Source: Paenibacillus nuruki | GTDB taxonomy: Bacteria > Bacillota > Bacilli > Paenibacillales > Paenibacillaceae | Length of the DNA: 64,000 nt | Direction: 5' to 3' | NCBI RefSeq assembly: GCF_001721045.1 | Contig: NZ_MDER01000075.1 | Span: 1 to 64,000 of the forward strand | Part shown: positions 20,400 through 29,493 of the stretch, one piece after another | Position numbering within the stretch: position 1 is the first letter of the stretch | How the letters are laid out: every line of letters starts with the position of its first letter | Notes under the pieces: model-generated | What the model was told of the DNA's origin: nothing | Seen by the model: only the letters and a program-made list of their open reading frames with translations | The model's database searches: none | Program-made: the position numbers and the translations under genes

Positions 20400-20906
20400 A
20401 TGAGTAAAGTAGCATTCTTATTAGCAGACCAATTTGAAGATTCCGAAATGCAGGTGCCTTATGACGAGCTGAAAAAAGCGGGTCATGATGTTGATATCAT
20501 CGGTCTCCAAAAAGGAGAAACGGTGAAAGGTAAAAACGGCAAAGAAGAATACACAATCGAAAAAGCAATCAGTGAAGTTAACGCTGCTGATTATGATGGA
20601 GTCGTGATCCCTGGTGGTTCTTCACCGGAAGGTTTACGTTTGGATCAAGATATTCTGAAATTTGTAACGGAAGTGAATACAGCGAAAAAACCAATTGCTG
20701 CGATTTGCCACGGTCCACAAATTTTAGCAAGTGCTAATTTGCTTCAAGGACGTACCATTACTTCATTCCCTCCTCTCAAAGACGATATGGTCAATGCAGG
20801 AGCAACTTTTGAAGATGGCGAAGCGATTGTAGATGGTAATTTTATTACTTCTCGTACACCTAAAGATGAGCCAGCCTTTGTACGTGAAATTTTAAAAGCA
20901 TTGTAA
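20400..20906 (+). CDS. PfpI/DJ-1 family protein, type 1 glutamine amidotransferase-like
   Basis: A 168-residue protein of the DJ-1/PfpI fold. The nucleophile elbow reads AAICHGPQIL, with Cys followed by His, and DGVVIPGGSSPEGLR provides the neighbouring glycine-rich turn. B. subtilis relatives (YfkM, YraA) are general stress proteins thought to act as protein repair or deglycase enzymes; the substrate is unknown here. A separate terminator on each side and the stress-type gene just after it suggest a stress-related unit. The start follows AAAGGAG at a good distance. Confidence 0.85.
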   Translation: MSKVAFLLADQFEDSEMQVPYDELKKAGHDVDIIGLQKGETVKGKNGKEEYTIEKAISEVNAADYDGVVIPGGSSPEGLRLDQDILKFVTEVNTAKKPIAAICHGPQILASANLLQGRTITSFPPLKDDMVNAGATFEDGEAIVDGNFITSRTPKDEPAFVREILKAL

Positions 20907-20990
20907 GTAGAACGTACCATGAAAAGATTTCTTTTCTTAAAATAGTATGTCCGTACCATGTATTTAAAATACAGCAAGGAGGTAATGATA

Positions 20991-21437
20991 ATGACTAAAC
21001 ATATTCAAGCTTATTTTCAAACAGAAGATCAAGCAGAGGGTGCTAGAACAAGTCTGCAAACGTTCAATGTAAAACAACTTGAGGTGGGACGTTTACCTCA
21101 CCAAATTAGTCAAAGTGGTAAAGTATTAGTACCGCTCGTTCCGATTGCTACAAATACAGGCGGCGCTGTAGGTACAGCAGGGGCTCCATCTGGAGCAGGT
21201 CCAGGAGGCATTGTCGCTCCAACAGCTATTATTGAGAATCGTGAAGATCGTGAAGATATTGATCGCGAAGATTCACCTCGTAGTGATGACGATGCAGCTT
21301 ACAGTGCAAGCAATGCTACAGACAAAGATTATGATGATCTGAAATATGTATTGTCTGCTTCTGTGATGGAAGCTGATGTAGAACAAGTTGTTCAAGCATT
21401 GCGTACAAACAATGCGTTTGTAGAAATTTTAGATTAA
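20991..21437 (+). CDS. uncharacterised protein, possible general-stress (YflT-like) type
   Basis: A 148-residue soluble protein. The N-terminus (MTKHIQAYFQTEDQAEGA) and the C-terminus (ASVMEADVEQVVQALRTNNAFVEIL) look like two halves of a small alpha/beta domain that handles membrane or stress proteins in YflT/GsiB-like genes. The middle holds a Gly/Ala/Pro-rich stretch (about 55-75) and then an Asp/Glu/Arg-rich stretch (about 75-105). Three in-frame ATGs exist (20958, 20985, 20991); AAGGAGG at 20976-20982 selects 20991 (8 bases). No specific function can be assigned. It follows the PfpI-family gene by 84 bases. Confidence 0.7.
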   Translation: MTKHIQAYFQTEDQAEGARTSLQTFNVKQLEVGRLPHQISQSGKVLVPLVPIATNTGGAVGTAGAPSGAGPGGIVAPTAIIENREDREDIDREDSPRSDDDAAYSASNATDKDYDDLKYVLSASVMEADVEQVVQALRTNNAFVEILD

Positions 21438-21467
21438 TATTTATTTTTAAAGTAGATATATAGTTTA

Positions 21468-21512
21468 AAAGGTGTTACAGGTGAAGATTATTCATCTGTA
21501 GCACCTTTTTTA
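21468..21512 (+). terminator. terminator after the stress-type gene
   Basis: GGTGTTACAG (21471-21480) pairs with CTGTAGCACC (21496-21505), followed by six T. Confidence 0.9.
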
Positions 21513-21589
21513 TGGAATATAATGATCAAAGTTTACCTATTGTAATGAAACTGTAATATAGGAAACATCTTCTCTTAACAATCACCATC

Positions 21590-21662
21590 TATAATGTACC
21601 TATGACCCCCTTTTTAACATACTATGTTGGCCTACAGCCCGTTGCTGTAGGTTATTTTTTTG
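21590..21662 (+). ncRNA. possible short non-coding transcript
   Basis: A perfect TATAAT (21590-21595) is followed 36 bases on by a compact terminator, CCTACAG/CTGTAGG (21631-21637 and 21645-21651) with a T-run. No ORF lies between. A clear -35 is not seen, so this could also be a leftover terminator. Confidence 0.3.
21631..21662 (+). terminator. terminator of the possible small transcript
   Basis: A 7-bp perfect stem with a 7-base loop and a T-rich tail. It stands 114 bases after the previous terminator with no gene between. Confidence 0.8.
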
Positions 21663-21847
21663 TCTATAACGATAGAGTCTTTTTGCAAAGGATATTTTTA
21701 TTAAGTTAAAGTGTTGACTTTAGTGCAGTGGTTCATTACAATCGTTAAATATAACATGATTCTGACTATAAGCTTTGTAGATGACAGTTGGAACGATAGA
21801 ATATAAGATTATGAGATCAACGTAATCTTTAAATATACGAATTTGTA

Positions 21848-22220
21848 GACGGGAAAAGTAACTTAGATCGATACAGTATCGATGATCGATAAAGAGAGGA
21901 ATTCCATGGCTGGAAGAATTCCCTGTATTCCTTTGTGAAAAGACCTCCCCGAGAACATGATGTGAAAGATAGAAAAGTGAGAACGTGTAGCTGTAAATTG
22001 ATATTTACAGTATAACTAATCCTTTTGGAATCCAAGTAACTTCATGCGTAGTCAGCGGGCGTTAACCGCTAATGAAGCGAGTGCAATGGTTGTATTCTAA
22101 ATAAAGCGGTTATCGTTTGATTTAGAACGTTGTATTCGAAATGTGGGTGGTACCACGGGTGAATGGAATAATCCAATCCCTCGTCCCTGTTTTTAATAAA
22201 CAGAGGCGTGGGATTTTTTT
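21848..22220 (+). ncRNA. T-box riboswitch leader of hisS-aspS
   Basis: The T-box sequence GTGGGTGGTACCACGG (22143-22158, with its AAAT lead-in) is exact. Upstream, GACGGGAAAAGTA at about 21848 resembles the usual 5' start of Stem I, AGAGAG with GGCTGG lies in the Stem I apical hairpin (21892-21922), and a terminator follows (22174-22220). The candidate specifier triplet by position is GAC (21942-21944, Asp), in the context GAAAAGACCTCCCCGAG. Uncharged tRNA would favour the antiterminator and switch on hisS-aspS. Confidence 0.92.
22174..22220 (+). terminator. T-box-controlled terminator
   Basis: AATCCC..CTGTTT pairs with AAACAG..GGGATT, then seven T. It is the off-state structure of the T-box leader and ends about 50 bases before the hisS start. 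Confidence 0.9.
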
Positions 22221-22272
22221 GTGTCATTTAGCAAGAGAATAGAGAATGATTTGAATCAAGGAGGAATACGAA

Positions 22273-23517
22273 ATGGCTTTTCAAAAACCGACAGGTACAC
22301 AAGATTTTTTACCTGGTAAAGTAGAAAAATGGCAATATGTCGAACAACAAGCACGCGATCTATGTAGACGTTACAACTATCGCGAGATACGTACACCATT
22401 ATTTGAATCGACAGAATTGTTCCAACGTGGTGTAGGAGAAACAACGGATGTTGTACAAAAAGAAATGTACACGTTTGAAGATAAAGGTGGCAGAAGTATG
22501 ACGCTACGTCCTGAAGGGACAGCTGGTGTTGTACGCGCATATGCTGAAAATAAATTGTATGGCGAGCCTGATGTCAGCAAATTATATTATATGGGTCCTA
22601 TGTTCCGTTATGAACGTCCGCAAGCAGGACGTTATCGTCAATTCCATCAGTTCGGTATCGAAGCTTTCGGTTCGATTGATCCAGCAATTGATGCAGAAGT
22701 GATTGCACTCGGCTTAGAATTTTTTAGAGAATTAGGATTAAAAGGGGTTACTGTTGAAGTGAACTCTGTGGGTACCGCAGAGACAAGAGCGAACTACAAT
22801 GAGACTTTGCTTGGATTCTTACGTCCTATGCGAGATACGTTGTGCAAAGATTGTCAAAATCGAATGGAACGAAATCCGATGCGTGTCTTGGATTGCAAAA
22901 TCGATCATGACAAATTCGTCGATGCACCTTCAATTCTAGATAGCTTGGACGAAGAAAGTACCGCTTATTTTGCCAAAGTAAAAGAGTATTTGGAAATTAT
23001 GGATGTAGCGTATACGATCAATCCTCGTCTTGTACGTGGTCTGGATTATTACGCACATACTGCTTTTGAATATAAAGCTCAAGGTATTGGAGCGATTGAT
23101 ACTGTTGGCGGCGGAGGACGCTATACCAAGTTAGTCTCTGAAGTCGGTGGACCGGATCAACCAGGAATCGGCTTTGGTATTGGGATGGAACGTCTGCAAT
23201 TGTTATTGGAAGATCAAGAAGTCGATATTCCAGCGATTCAGCCACTCGATGTATATTTGCTAGCACTCGGTGAAGCGGCAGAAGTGGAAGTTGTGAAGCA
23301 ATTATTCAAATTACGTAAATTAGGTTTCTCCGCAGAACGAGATTATCTAGGACGTAAAATGAAAGCTCAGATGAAATCAGCTGATCGCTTTAAAGCACGG
23401 TATACAGCGATTCTCGGTGAAGATGAATTACTACGTGGTGAAATTGCTCTAAAACGTATGGATACTGGTGAACAGCAAACTGTCAAAATGGACGAGTTAG
23501 CAGATCACTTGAAATAA
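22273..23517 (+). CDS. hisS: histidyl-tRNA synthetase
   Basis: Class II synthetase charging tRNA-His. Motif 2 (GPMFRYERPQAGRYRQFHQ), the histidine-specific LVRGLDYYAHTAFE and motif 3 (GIGFGIGMERL) are all seen, and the C-terminal anticodon domain starts near residue 325. The protein is 414 residues. The start ATG follows AAGGAGG. It lies under the T-box leader and precedes aspS by 66 bases with no terminator, the standard Bacillales operon. Confidence 0.97.
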   Translation: MAFQKPTGTQDFLPGKVEKWQYVEQQARDLCRRYNYREIRTPLFESTELFQRGVGETTDVVQKEMYTFEDKGGRSMTLRPEGTAGVVRAYAENKLYGEPDVSKLYYMGPMFRYERPQAGRYRQFHQFGIEAFGSIDPAIDAEVIALGLEFFRELGLKGVTVEVNSVGTAETRANYNETLLGFLRPMRDTLCKDCQNRMERNPMRVLDCKIDHDKFVDAPSILDSLDEESTAYFAKVKEYLEIMDVAYTINPRLVRGLDYYAHTAFEYKAQGIGAIDTVGGGGRYTKLVSEVGGPDQPGIGFGIGMERLQLLLEDQEVDIPAIQPLDVYLLALGEAAEVEVVKQLFKLRKLGFSAERDYLGRKMKAQMKSADRFKARYTAILGEDELLRGEIALKRMDTGEQQTVKMDELADHLK

Positions 23518-23583
23518 ATATAGTTTTACTTGTGCAATACAAGGTTAGACCATCAACTCAATTTGAAGGAGAATGAATAATTT

Positions 23584-25374
23584 ATGTTAAGGACTCATAA
23601 CTGTGGACAACTAACAACTGCCAATATTGGCGAAACGATCACTTTGAATGGCTGGGTACAGACTCGTCGTGACTTGGGTGGCGTACTATTTATCGATCTA
23701 CGTGACCGTACAGGGATTGTACAAGTTGTATTCAACCCTGCATACTCTGGCGATGCTCTACAAATCGCAGACCGTGTTCGTAGTGAATATGTATTAGCTG
23801 TTAAAGGCGAAGTGGTATTACGTGAAGATGAGACGATCAACAAAAACTTGCCAACAGGTGAGATTGAAGTACGCATTACTGAAATTGAAGTATTGAATGC
23901 AGCCAAAACGCCTCCATTCTTTATCGAAGATGGGATCGAAGTCGACGAATCGGTTCGTTTGAAATATCGTTACTTGGACTTGCGTCGTCCTGAAATGCAA
24001 AAAACATTGATGTTGCGTTCTAAAGCAGCTAAAATTTTCCGTGATTTCTTAGATGGTGAAGGCTTTATTGATGTAGAAACACCAATTTTGACAAAGAGTT
24101 CACCAGAAGGTGCACGTGATTATCTTGTACCTAGCCGTGTCCATGCAGGCGAATTTTTCGCATTGCCACAATCACCACAGATTTACAAACAATTATTGAT
24201 GGTGAGTGGATTGGAACGTTATTACCAGATCGCTCGTTGTTTCCGTGATGAAGATTTGCGTTCAGACCGTCAACCGGAATTTACACAGGTTGATATTGAG
24301 ACTTCTTTCTTAACACAGGACAACTTGCTTGATATGATGGAACAATTAATGGTGAAATTATTTAAAGAAACGGTTAATGTAGATATTCCTACTCCATTCC
24401 AACGAATTACACATGCTGATGCCATGGATAAATACGGTTCAGATAAACCAGATCTTCGCTTTGGATTAGAATTGGTTAATGTGAGTGATATTGTAGCTGC
24501 AAGTGGTGTTAAAGTATTTGCTTCTGTGATTGAAAAAGGCGGAGAAGTGAAGTGCCTAAACGCTAAAGGTTGTGGCACATGGACTCGTAAAGAAATCGAT
24601 AGCTTAGAGCCATATGCAGCACGTTATGGCGCTAAAGGTCTAGCTTGGATTCAAGTGAAAGAAGGCGAGCTTAAAGGACCTATCGTTAAATTCTTCAATG
24701 AGCAAGAATTAGAGCAAATTAAAACAGCTGTAGGCGCAGAAGAGGGCGACTTATTGTTATTCTCTGCGGATACTAAAAAAGTCGTTGCTGACGTATTGGG
24801 TGCATTGCGTCTGAAAATCGGAAACGATCTAGGTCTGATTGATGAGAAAGCATTCAAATTTGTATGGGTGGTAGACTTCCCATTACTTGGTTACGATGAA
24901 GATGCGAAACGTTATGTTGCAGAACATCATCCGTTCACACGTCCTCGTGAAGAGGATGTACATTTGTTCGATACAGATCCAGGTCAAATTCGTGCTCAAG
25001 CCTACGATATCGTATTGAATGGTTATGAAGTCGGTGGCGGTTCAATGCGTATTTACAAACGTGATGTACAAGAAAAAATGTTCGCAGCATTGGGTCTTCC
25101 AGAAGAAGAATCTCGTGATAAATTCGGTTACTTGATGGATGCATTCGAATACGGAACACCTCCACACGGTGGTATTGCATTTGGATTTGACCGTCTAGTG
25201 ATGTTGCTAGCAGGACGTACAAACTTGCGTGAAACGATCGCATTCCCGAAAACAGCCAATGCTACAGATCTATTGATGAATGCACCATCTGAAGTCGATA
25301 CTTCTCAACTTCAACAATTGCATATCAAATTGGCTAAAAAACCGGGCGATGACAAAAAACAAGAAAATAAATAA
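23584..25374 (+). CDS. aspS: aspartyl-tRNA synthetase
   Basis: Charges tRNA-Asp (possibly tRNA-Asn as well if the non-discriminating type; not decidable here). N-terminal OB-fold (about 15-105), class II motif 2 [16 protein letters not shown], a bacterial-type GAD insert (about 290-420) and motif 3 [11 protein letters not shown] are present; 596 residues is normal. Expression should follow the T-box in the hisS leader. A terminator separates it from tcdA. Confidence 0.97.
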   Translation: MLRTHNCGQLTTANIGETITLNGWVQTRRDLGGVLFIDLRDRTGIVQVVFNPAYSGDALQIADRVRSEYVLAVKGEVVLREDETINKNLPTGEIEVRITEIEVLNAAKTPPFFIEDGIEVDESVRLKYRYLDLRRPEMQKTLMLRSKAAKIFRDFLDGEGFIDVETPILTKSSPEGARDYLVPSRVHAGEFFALPQSPQIYKQLLMVSGLERYYQIARCFRDEDLRSDRQPEFTQVDIETSFLTQDNLLDMMEQLMVKLFKETVNVDIPTPFQRITHADAMDKYGSDKPDLRFGLELVNVSDIVAASGVKVFASVIEKGGEVKCLNAKGCGTWTRKEIDSLEPYAARYGAKGLAWIQVKEGELKGPIVKFFNEQELEQIKTAVGAEEGDLLLFSADTKKVVADVLGALRLKIGNDLGLIDEKAFKFVWVVDFPLLGYDEDAKRYVAEHHPFTRPREEDVHLFDTDPGQIRAQAYDIVLNGYEVGGGSMRIYKRDVQEKMFAALGLPEEESRDKFGYLMDAFEYGTPPHGGIAFGFDRLVMLLAGRTNLRETIAFPKTANATDLLMNAPSEVDTSQLQQLHIKLAKKPGDDKKQENK

Positions 25375-25387
25375 AATCATTTAAAAT

Positions 25388-25443
25388 ATTCTGGGCAATG
25401 CGATATAAAGATATTTTAAATATGCTTGCTCAGAATACTTTTG
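25388..25443 (+). terminator. terminator after aspS
   Basis: ATTCTG..GCA and TGC..CAGAAT (25388-25436) form an AT-rich stem with a long loop and TTTT tail. Moderate quality, so some readthrough into tcdA is likely. Confidence 0.65.
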
Positions 25444-25449
25444 TTATAT

Positions 25450-25484
25450 AGCTCTTAGAACGTACAATACCTTAGAGCTATTTA
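25450..25484. other. small stem-loop before tcdA
   Basis: TAGCTCT and AGAGCTA flank a 20-base loop in the leader before tcdA. Its role is not known. Confidence 0.35.
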
Positions 25485-25528
25485 TATGAAGTTCAGTCTT
25501 CCACTCATGAAGAAAGGAGTGAATATTG

Positions 25529-26284
25529 ATGTTAAACCAATTTTCACGTACAGAACTTGCTTTTGGCTCAGAAGGTATGGAAGTGATGAAAAATAGTACT
25601 GTCGCTGTGTTAGGTATTGGTGGAGTCGGCGGAATTGCTGTGGAAGCCCTCGCACGTACAGGTATCGGACGTATTATTTTGATCGACAAAGATACGGTTG
25701 ATATTACTAACATCAATCGCCAAATTCATGCGCTAACGACTACAGTTGGACAAAAGAAAGCGGATCTAATGGTGGATCGTGTCAAATTGATCAATCCTGA
25801 ATGTGACGCAATCGCACTAAACATGTTCTATACCGAAGAAACGTATGAAGAATTGTTCAAATATGATCTCGATTATGTGATCGATGCTTCGGATACGATC
25901 ATTTATAAAATTCATTTGATCAAACAATGCCTAGAACGCAAAATCCCTGTCATTTCGAGTATGGGTGCAGCTAACAAAATGGACCCGAGTCAATTTCAGG
26001 TAGCCGATATTTCGCAGACCAAAATGGACCCGATTGCACGTATCGTTCGTACCAAATTACGTCAAGAAGGCATCAAAAAAGGCGTGAAAGTCGTATTTTC
26101 TACCGAAAAACCGATGAAACCACGTCAGGATATTACGGACAAAATCGTGCCTGAAAATGCACCAGAAATCCGTAAAGCCAAACAACCACCAGCAAGTAAT
26201 GCTTTCGTACCACCTGTAGCAGGACTCATCATGGTCAGCGTCACTGTCCGCGATCTGCTTGAAAAGAATGGTATCGAACTCTAA
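25529..26284 (+). CDS. tcdA: tRNA threonylcarbamoyladenosine dehydratase TcdA
   Basis: A ThiF/E1-like enzyme that uses ATP to cyclise t6A37 in tRNAs reading ANN codons. The nucleotide loop GIGGVGGIAVEALARTG and the family segment DKDTVDITNINRQIHA are clear, and the acceptor-side Cys is in the QCLERKIPVISS context. 251 residues. The upstream TTG at 25526 is in frame, but the ATG at 25529 sits 9 bases from AAAGGAG. In Bacillus (yrvM) it also follows aspS. Confidence 0.92.
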   Translation: MLNQFSRTELAFGSEGMEVMKNSTVAVLGIGGVGGIAVEALARTGIGRIILIDKDTVDITNINRQIHALTTTVGQKKADLMVDRVKLINPECDAIALNMFYTEETYEELFKYDLDYVIDASDTIIYKIHLIKQCLERKIPVISSMGAANKMDPSQFQVADISQTKMDPIARIVRTKLRQEGIKKGVKVVFSTEKPMKPRQDITDKIVPENAPEIRKAKQPPASNAFVPPVAGLIMVSVTVRDLLEKNGIEL

Positions 26285-26310
26285 AACACAATGCTAAGTA
26301 AGTTTTCATA

Positions 26311-26353
26311 AGAAAGAGCATGCTATCTTCCAAAGATACATGCTCTTTTCTTA
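26311..26353 (+). terminator. terminator after tcdA
   Basis: AAAGAGCATG (26313-26322) pairs with CATGCTCTTT (26339-26348), followed by a T-rich tail. Confidence 0.85.
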
Positions 26354-26449
26354 TCATTCTTTTCAAAGATAATCAGTATAAGCAATTGATAATTTATATA
26401 AAAAAGTAGTATCTCAAAATCCTGCATATAGAAGAGAGCGAGGAATAAC

Positions 26450-26860
26450 ATGCAAAGAGTAGATGTAGTCTATGCTCTTATTTATGATAAAGATCGAGAG
26501 CAAATATTGATGGTGAATAATCACGGATCAGGTTGGTCATTACCTGGTGGTGCTGTAGAAATTGGAGAAACATTAGAACAAGCATTGATTCGAGAGGTGA
26601 AAGAGGAGACAGGATTAACAGTTGAGATTGAACATGTGCTAGCAATCAATGAAGCGTTCTTTCAGAAGAAAGCCCAGCATGCTTTATTTATAACCTTTAA
26701 GGCTAATATTTTACATGGAGAATATCAGATTCAGCATAAAGAAGAAATATTAGAAATAAAATGGATGGATGTCCAAACAGCCAATACATTAATGCCTTAT
26801 CATTCAAAGGGTATAGAGAAACTACTTCAATCTTCTTGTACATATACATTTCAGTCATAA
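26450..26860 (+). CDS. Nudix hydrolase
   Basis: A 136-residue Nudix protein; the Nudix box reads GAVEIGETLEQALIREVKEETGL, starting near residue 36 and matching GX5EX7REUXEEXGU. Members hydrolyse nucleoside diphosphates linked to another group (oxidised dNTPs, sugar nucleotides, NADH); the sequence does not reveal the substrate. No obvious partner gene. The start follows GAGCGAGG. Confidence 0.88.
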   Translation: MQRVDVVYALIYDKDREQILMVNNHGSGWSLPGGAVEIGETLEQALIREVKEETGLTVEIEHVLAINEAFFQKKAQHALFITFKANILHGEYQIQHKEEILEIKWMDVQTANTLMPYHSKGIEKLLQSSCTYTFQS

Positions 26861-27201
26861 TTATCAAAAGTAGTTATAGATTAATCATTATTGAAGAAAT
26901 TCAAAGCCTTTTCTGAAGCGAATGATGCCCACAGCGAGCATTTAAAAACAAATCAATCCATAGATTTCCGCCAAAAAGAACTAGTTTTTTCAAAATGCTT
27001 GTGGTATATTAAAAATCCTTTGTTAATGGCAAAACTATAAACATAAGCGCAGACTGACCTGAAAATAGTACACATGACACCATATTCGCTTTGCAAAAAG
27101 TGATCATGAGAAGTGTACCTTTTTACTGTTACGTCTGCGTTTTGTTTTTTTGCGTGCTTAACAAAGAGATCATAAGTAGATTTCTTAGGAGGTAACTGAA
27201 A
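26861..27201. other. region before helD
   Basis: A 341-base gap without a convincing ORF on either strand. It holds a TATATT box (27006-27011) and, 37 bases on, a nested hairpin with a strong T-run (27048-27151), described separately. Confidence 0.6.
27048..27151 (+). ncRNA. nested hairpin with T-run upstream of helD
   Basis: An outer perfect 7-bp stem, CGCAGAC (27048-27054) with GTCTGCG (27133-27139), encloses an inner 6-bp stem, GTACAC (27068-27073) with GTGTAC (27113-27118), and a further ATGA/TCAT pair. A T-rich tail follows (27140-27150). It looks like a small RNA with a terminator, or an attenuator for helD 50 bases on. No known family was recognised. Confidence 0.45.
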
Positions 27202-29334
27202 TTGGAGGACAACTTTCAAAGTGCCTATCAAGAAGAGCAAGACAAGTTGCAACAAACGGTTGTTGAGATCGATGAACAACTCGAGCGTTTAAGCCAGATT
27301 CCTGTCTATACCGGTCATGATTTTACCGAGCAGATTTTGGAATCAGGTCGTGAACAGCAACGTCAATCTCTTTCGAAAAGCGCACAAGCACCGTATTTTG
27401 GTCGACTCGATTTTGCAGAAGGAGAAGAAGGAGCGCGTCAACCGCTGTATATTGGCAAGATTGGCGTAGGTAAGTCTGAAGTGGATGATCAGCCATTAGT
27501 GATTGATTGGCGAGCACCGGTTGCCAGTTTGTTTTACTCATTTACAGGCGGAGATGAAGCAGCAGTCTATGAAGCTCCAGAAGGATTCATTCAAGGATTA
27601 GTCTATCTGAAACGCAATATTGTGATTCATCAACGGATGTTAGAACGCCTAGCAGATACGTATGATCGTGAAAGTACAGAACCTGCGGTCACTGATGAAT
27701 TTCTGGTGTATCGTCTGGGCGAAAATAAAGATAATAAATTGCGTGATATTGTATCTACGATTCAAGCCGAGCAAGATCGGATTATCCGTGCCGCTAAAAA
27801 TACAGCACTGGTGATTCAAGGAGTAGCTGGTAGTGGGAAAACAACTGTTGCTCTGCATCGCTTAGCTTTTTTACTGTATCAATATCAAGAGCAAGTATCT
27901 GCGGATAAAATGATTATTTTTGCACCTAACCATATGTTTTTAGACTACATTTCAGAAGTGTTACCTGAACTGGGTGTAGGTGATATTCAGCAAAGTACAT
28001 TCAGTGACTGGGCGCAGCAGATTCTTAAAAGTGATATCCGTCTTGTTCCTCAATCAGAGACGTATGATTACTGGTTTGAAAATACCGATCGTCCAGCTGT
28101 AACCGATCATACCCCTTCTCGTTATAAAGGATCGCTTGTATTTATGCAGTTGATTCGTCAGTATATCGAAGTGCTTGAGCAGACAGCAGTTCCTGATATG
28201 GACTTTAATCCATGGGACGAAGCGATTTTGCCACAAGCTGAGATATTGGAATGGTTCAATAATGAATACAAACACTATCCACTAGCGAAGCGTAAAGAGC
28301 GAGTGATGGCACGTGTTCACCGCTGGGTAGAAATGCAGTTAAAAATAGCGCCTTCCGAAGCTATCCGTAAAGAGCGTAAGAAAAAAGCAGCTCAACGGGA
28401 AAAAGCATACTTAAATAAATGGCCGAAATACGAGCCGTTAACATTATATAAACAACTATTTAAAGCAATTAAAAGTAATAGTCTCACTGAAAATCTGCAA
28501 CCGATCTGGGAACAGATTCCGACTGATGTTATCAAAATTGTTTCTAGTGAATTGAAAAAAGATCGTATTCGTGAAGATGATCTGCCAGCGCTGGTATATA
28601 TCCATACGTTACTTCATGAGATGGAAGCCGAACATCGCTTTGACCATGTGGTGATGGATGAAGCGCAAGACTTTTCGCCTTTCCATGTGTCTTTATTAGA
28701 TCATTATGTACGAGGTAGTTCATTTACGATACTGGGCGATTTGTCGCAGGGGATTCATGCGTATCGAGGTGTACACCAATGGGAAGAAATAAGCAGTCTA
28801 TTTGCTTCGGAGCAGACCGATTACTTCCCTCTAACTCGAAGTTATCGTTCAACGATGGAAATTATCGAATTTGCAAATATTATTTTGAATAAAGGTGTAC
28901 AAAATGGTATCACCGCTGTACCTGTATTCCGTAGTGGTGATCCGGTACAGATGATTCCTTGTCTTCCGGATTCACGTGTAGAGACGATTAAGTCACACTG
29001 GCAACAATTGCAAGCTAAAGAGTACCGCACAACTGCTATTCTGACACGTACTCTGCATGAAGCGATAGCGCTACATCAACAACTGACTGAACAAGGGATA
29101 GACATCCATTTAATTGATGGAGGCAAAGCTGCTTATCAAGGTGGACATTCGATTCTACCTGTGTATTTGTCTAAAGGGTTAGAATTTGATGCAGTGATCG
29201 TCACTGATGTAGATACGGATCATTATCGTAATGATGATTGGGATGCCAAATTATTGTATGTTGGATGTACGCGTGCATTGCACGAATTGTGGATTATGCA
29301 TGGTCAACAAGTACCTGATTATATTAGTAGATAA
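27202..29334 (+). CDS. helD: RNA polymerase recycling motor HelD, UvrD-like
   Basis: A superfamily 1 helicase-type ATPase. Walker A is QGVAGSGKTTVALHRL (near residue 208), Walker B VMDEAQDFSPFH (near 490), and motif III-VI elements LTRSYRST, SKGLEFDAVIVTD and YVGCTRALHELWI are present. A long N-terminal coiled-coil (about 1-60) precedes the core, the arm HelD inserts into RNA polymerase to strip it off DNA. At 710 residues it is slightly shorter than the Bacillus protein (about 774). The TTG start is supported by AGGAGG 8 bases upstream. HelD relatives can also confer rifamycin tolerance, but no rifamycin-associated element was recognised. Confidence 0.88.
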   Translation: MEDNFQSAYQEEQDKLQQTVVEIDEQLERLSQIPVYTGHDFTEQILESGREQQRQSLSKSAQAPYFGRLDFAEGEEGARQPLYIGKIGVGKSEVDDQPLVIDWRAPVASLFYSFTGGDEAAVYEAPEGFIQGLVYLKRNIVIHQRMLERLADTYDRESTEPAVTDEFLVYRLGENKDNKLRDIVSTIQAEQDRIIRAAKNTALVIQGVAGSGKTTVALHRLAFLLYQYQEQVSADKMIIFAPNHMFLDYISEVLPELGVGDIQQSTFSDWAQQILKSDIRLVPQSETYDYWFENTDRPAVTDHTPSRYKGSLVFMQLIRQYIEVLEQTAVPDMDFNPWDEAILPQAEILEWFNNEYKHYPLAKRKERVMARVHRWVEMQLKIAPSEAIRKERKKKAAQREKAYLNKWPKYEPLTLYKQLFKAIKSNSLTENLQPIWEQIPTDVIKIVSSELKKDRIREDDLPALVYIHTLLHEMEAEHRFDHVVMDEAQDFSPFHVSLLDHYVRGSSFTILGDLSQGIHAYRGVHQWEEISSLFASEQTDYFPLTRSYRSTMEIIEFANIILNKGVQNGITAVPVFRSGDPVQMIPCLPDSRVETIKSHWQQLQAKEYRTTAILTRTLHEAIALHQQLTEQGIDIHLIDGGKAAYQGGHSILPVYLSKGLEFDAVIVTDVDTDHYRNDDWDAKLLYVGCTRALHELWIMHGQQVPDYISR

Positions 29335-29395
29335 CAATAATTAAAATGTAGAGTGGAGTAAGGATACTCATTCTATACAATCAAGTCAAAATGCT

Positions 29396-29450
29396 AAAAA
29401 GAGAGTACCGTATACAGTGAATCTGTATATGGACTCTCTTTCTGCTTTTT
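29396..29450 (+). terminator. terminator after helD, likely bidirectional
   Basis: AGAGAGT..TATACAG and CTGTATA..ACTCTCT pair across 29399-29440, with A-run and T-run on either side. It also faces the end of the minus-strand cupin gene. Confidence 0.8.
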
Positions 29451-29493
29451 GTGCAAAATAATGTTAAAATAAAGAGACGTTCTTTCGCCCAAT

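Noticed and set aside
21241-21300. Possible frameshift or chimera in the acidic stretch of the stress-type protein
   Set aside because: The frame stays open on both sides and codon use is steady, so it looks like a natural low-complexity linker.
25375-25525. Possible 6S RNA between aspS and tcdA, as in B. subtilis (bsrA)
   Set aside because: The gap is only about 150 bases and holds a terminator plus a small stem-loop. No long bulged hairpin of about 190 bases fits.
26953-27279. 108-codon minus-strand ORF overlapping the helD start
   Set aside because: It runs antisense through the helD leader and its ribosome site, has no domain, and no plausible ribosome site of its own.
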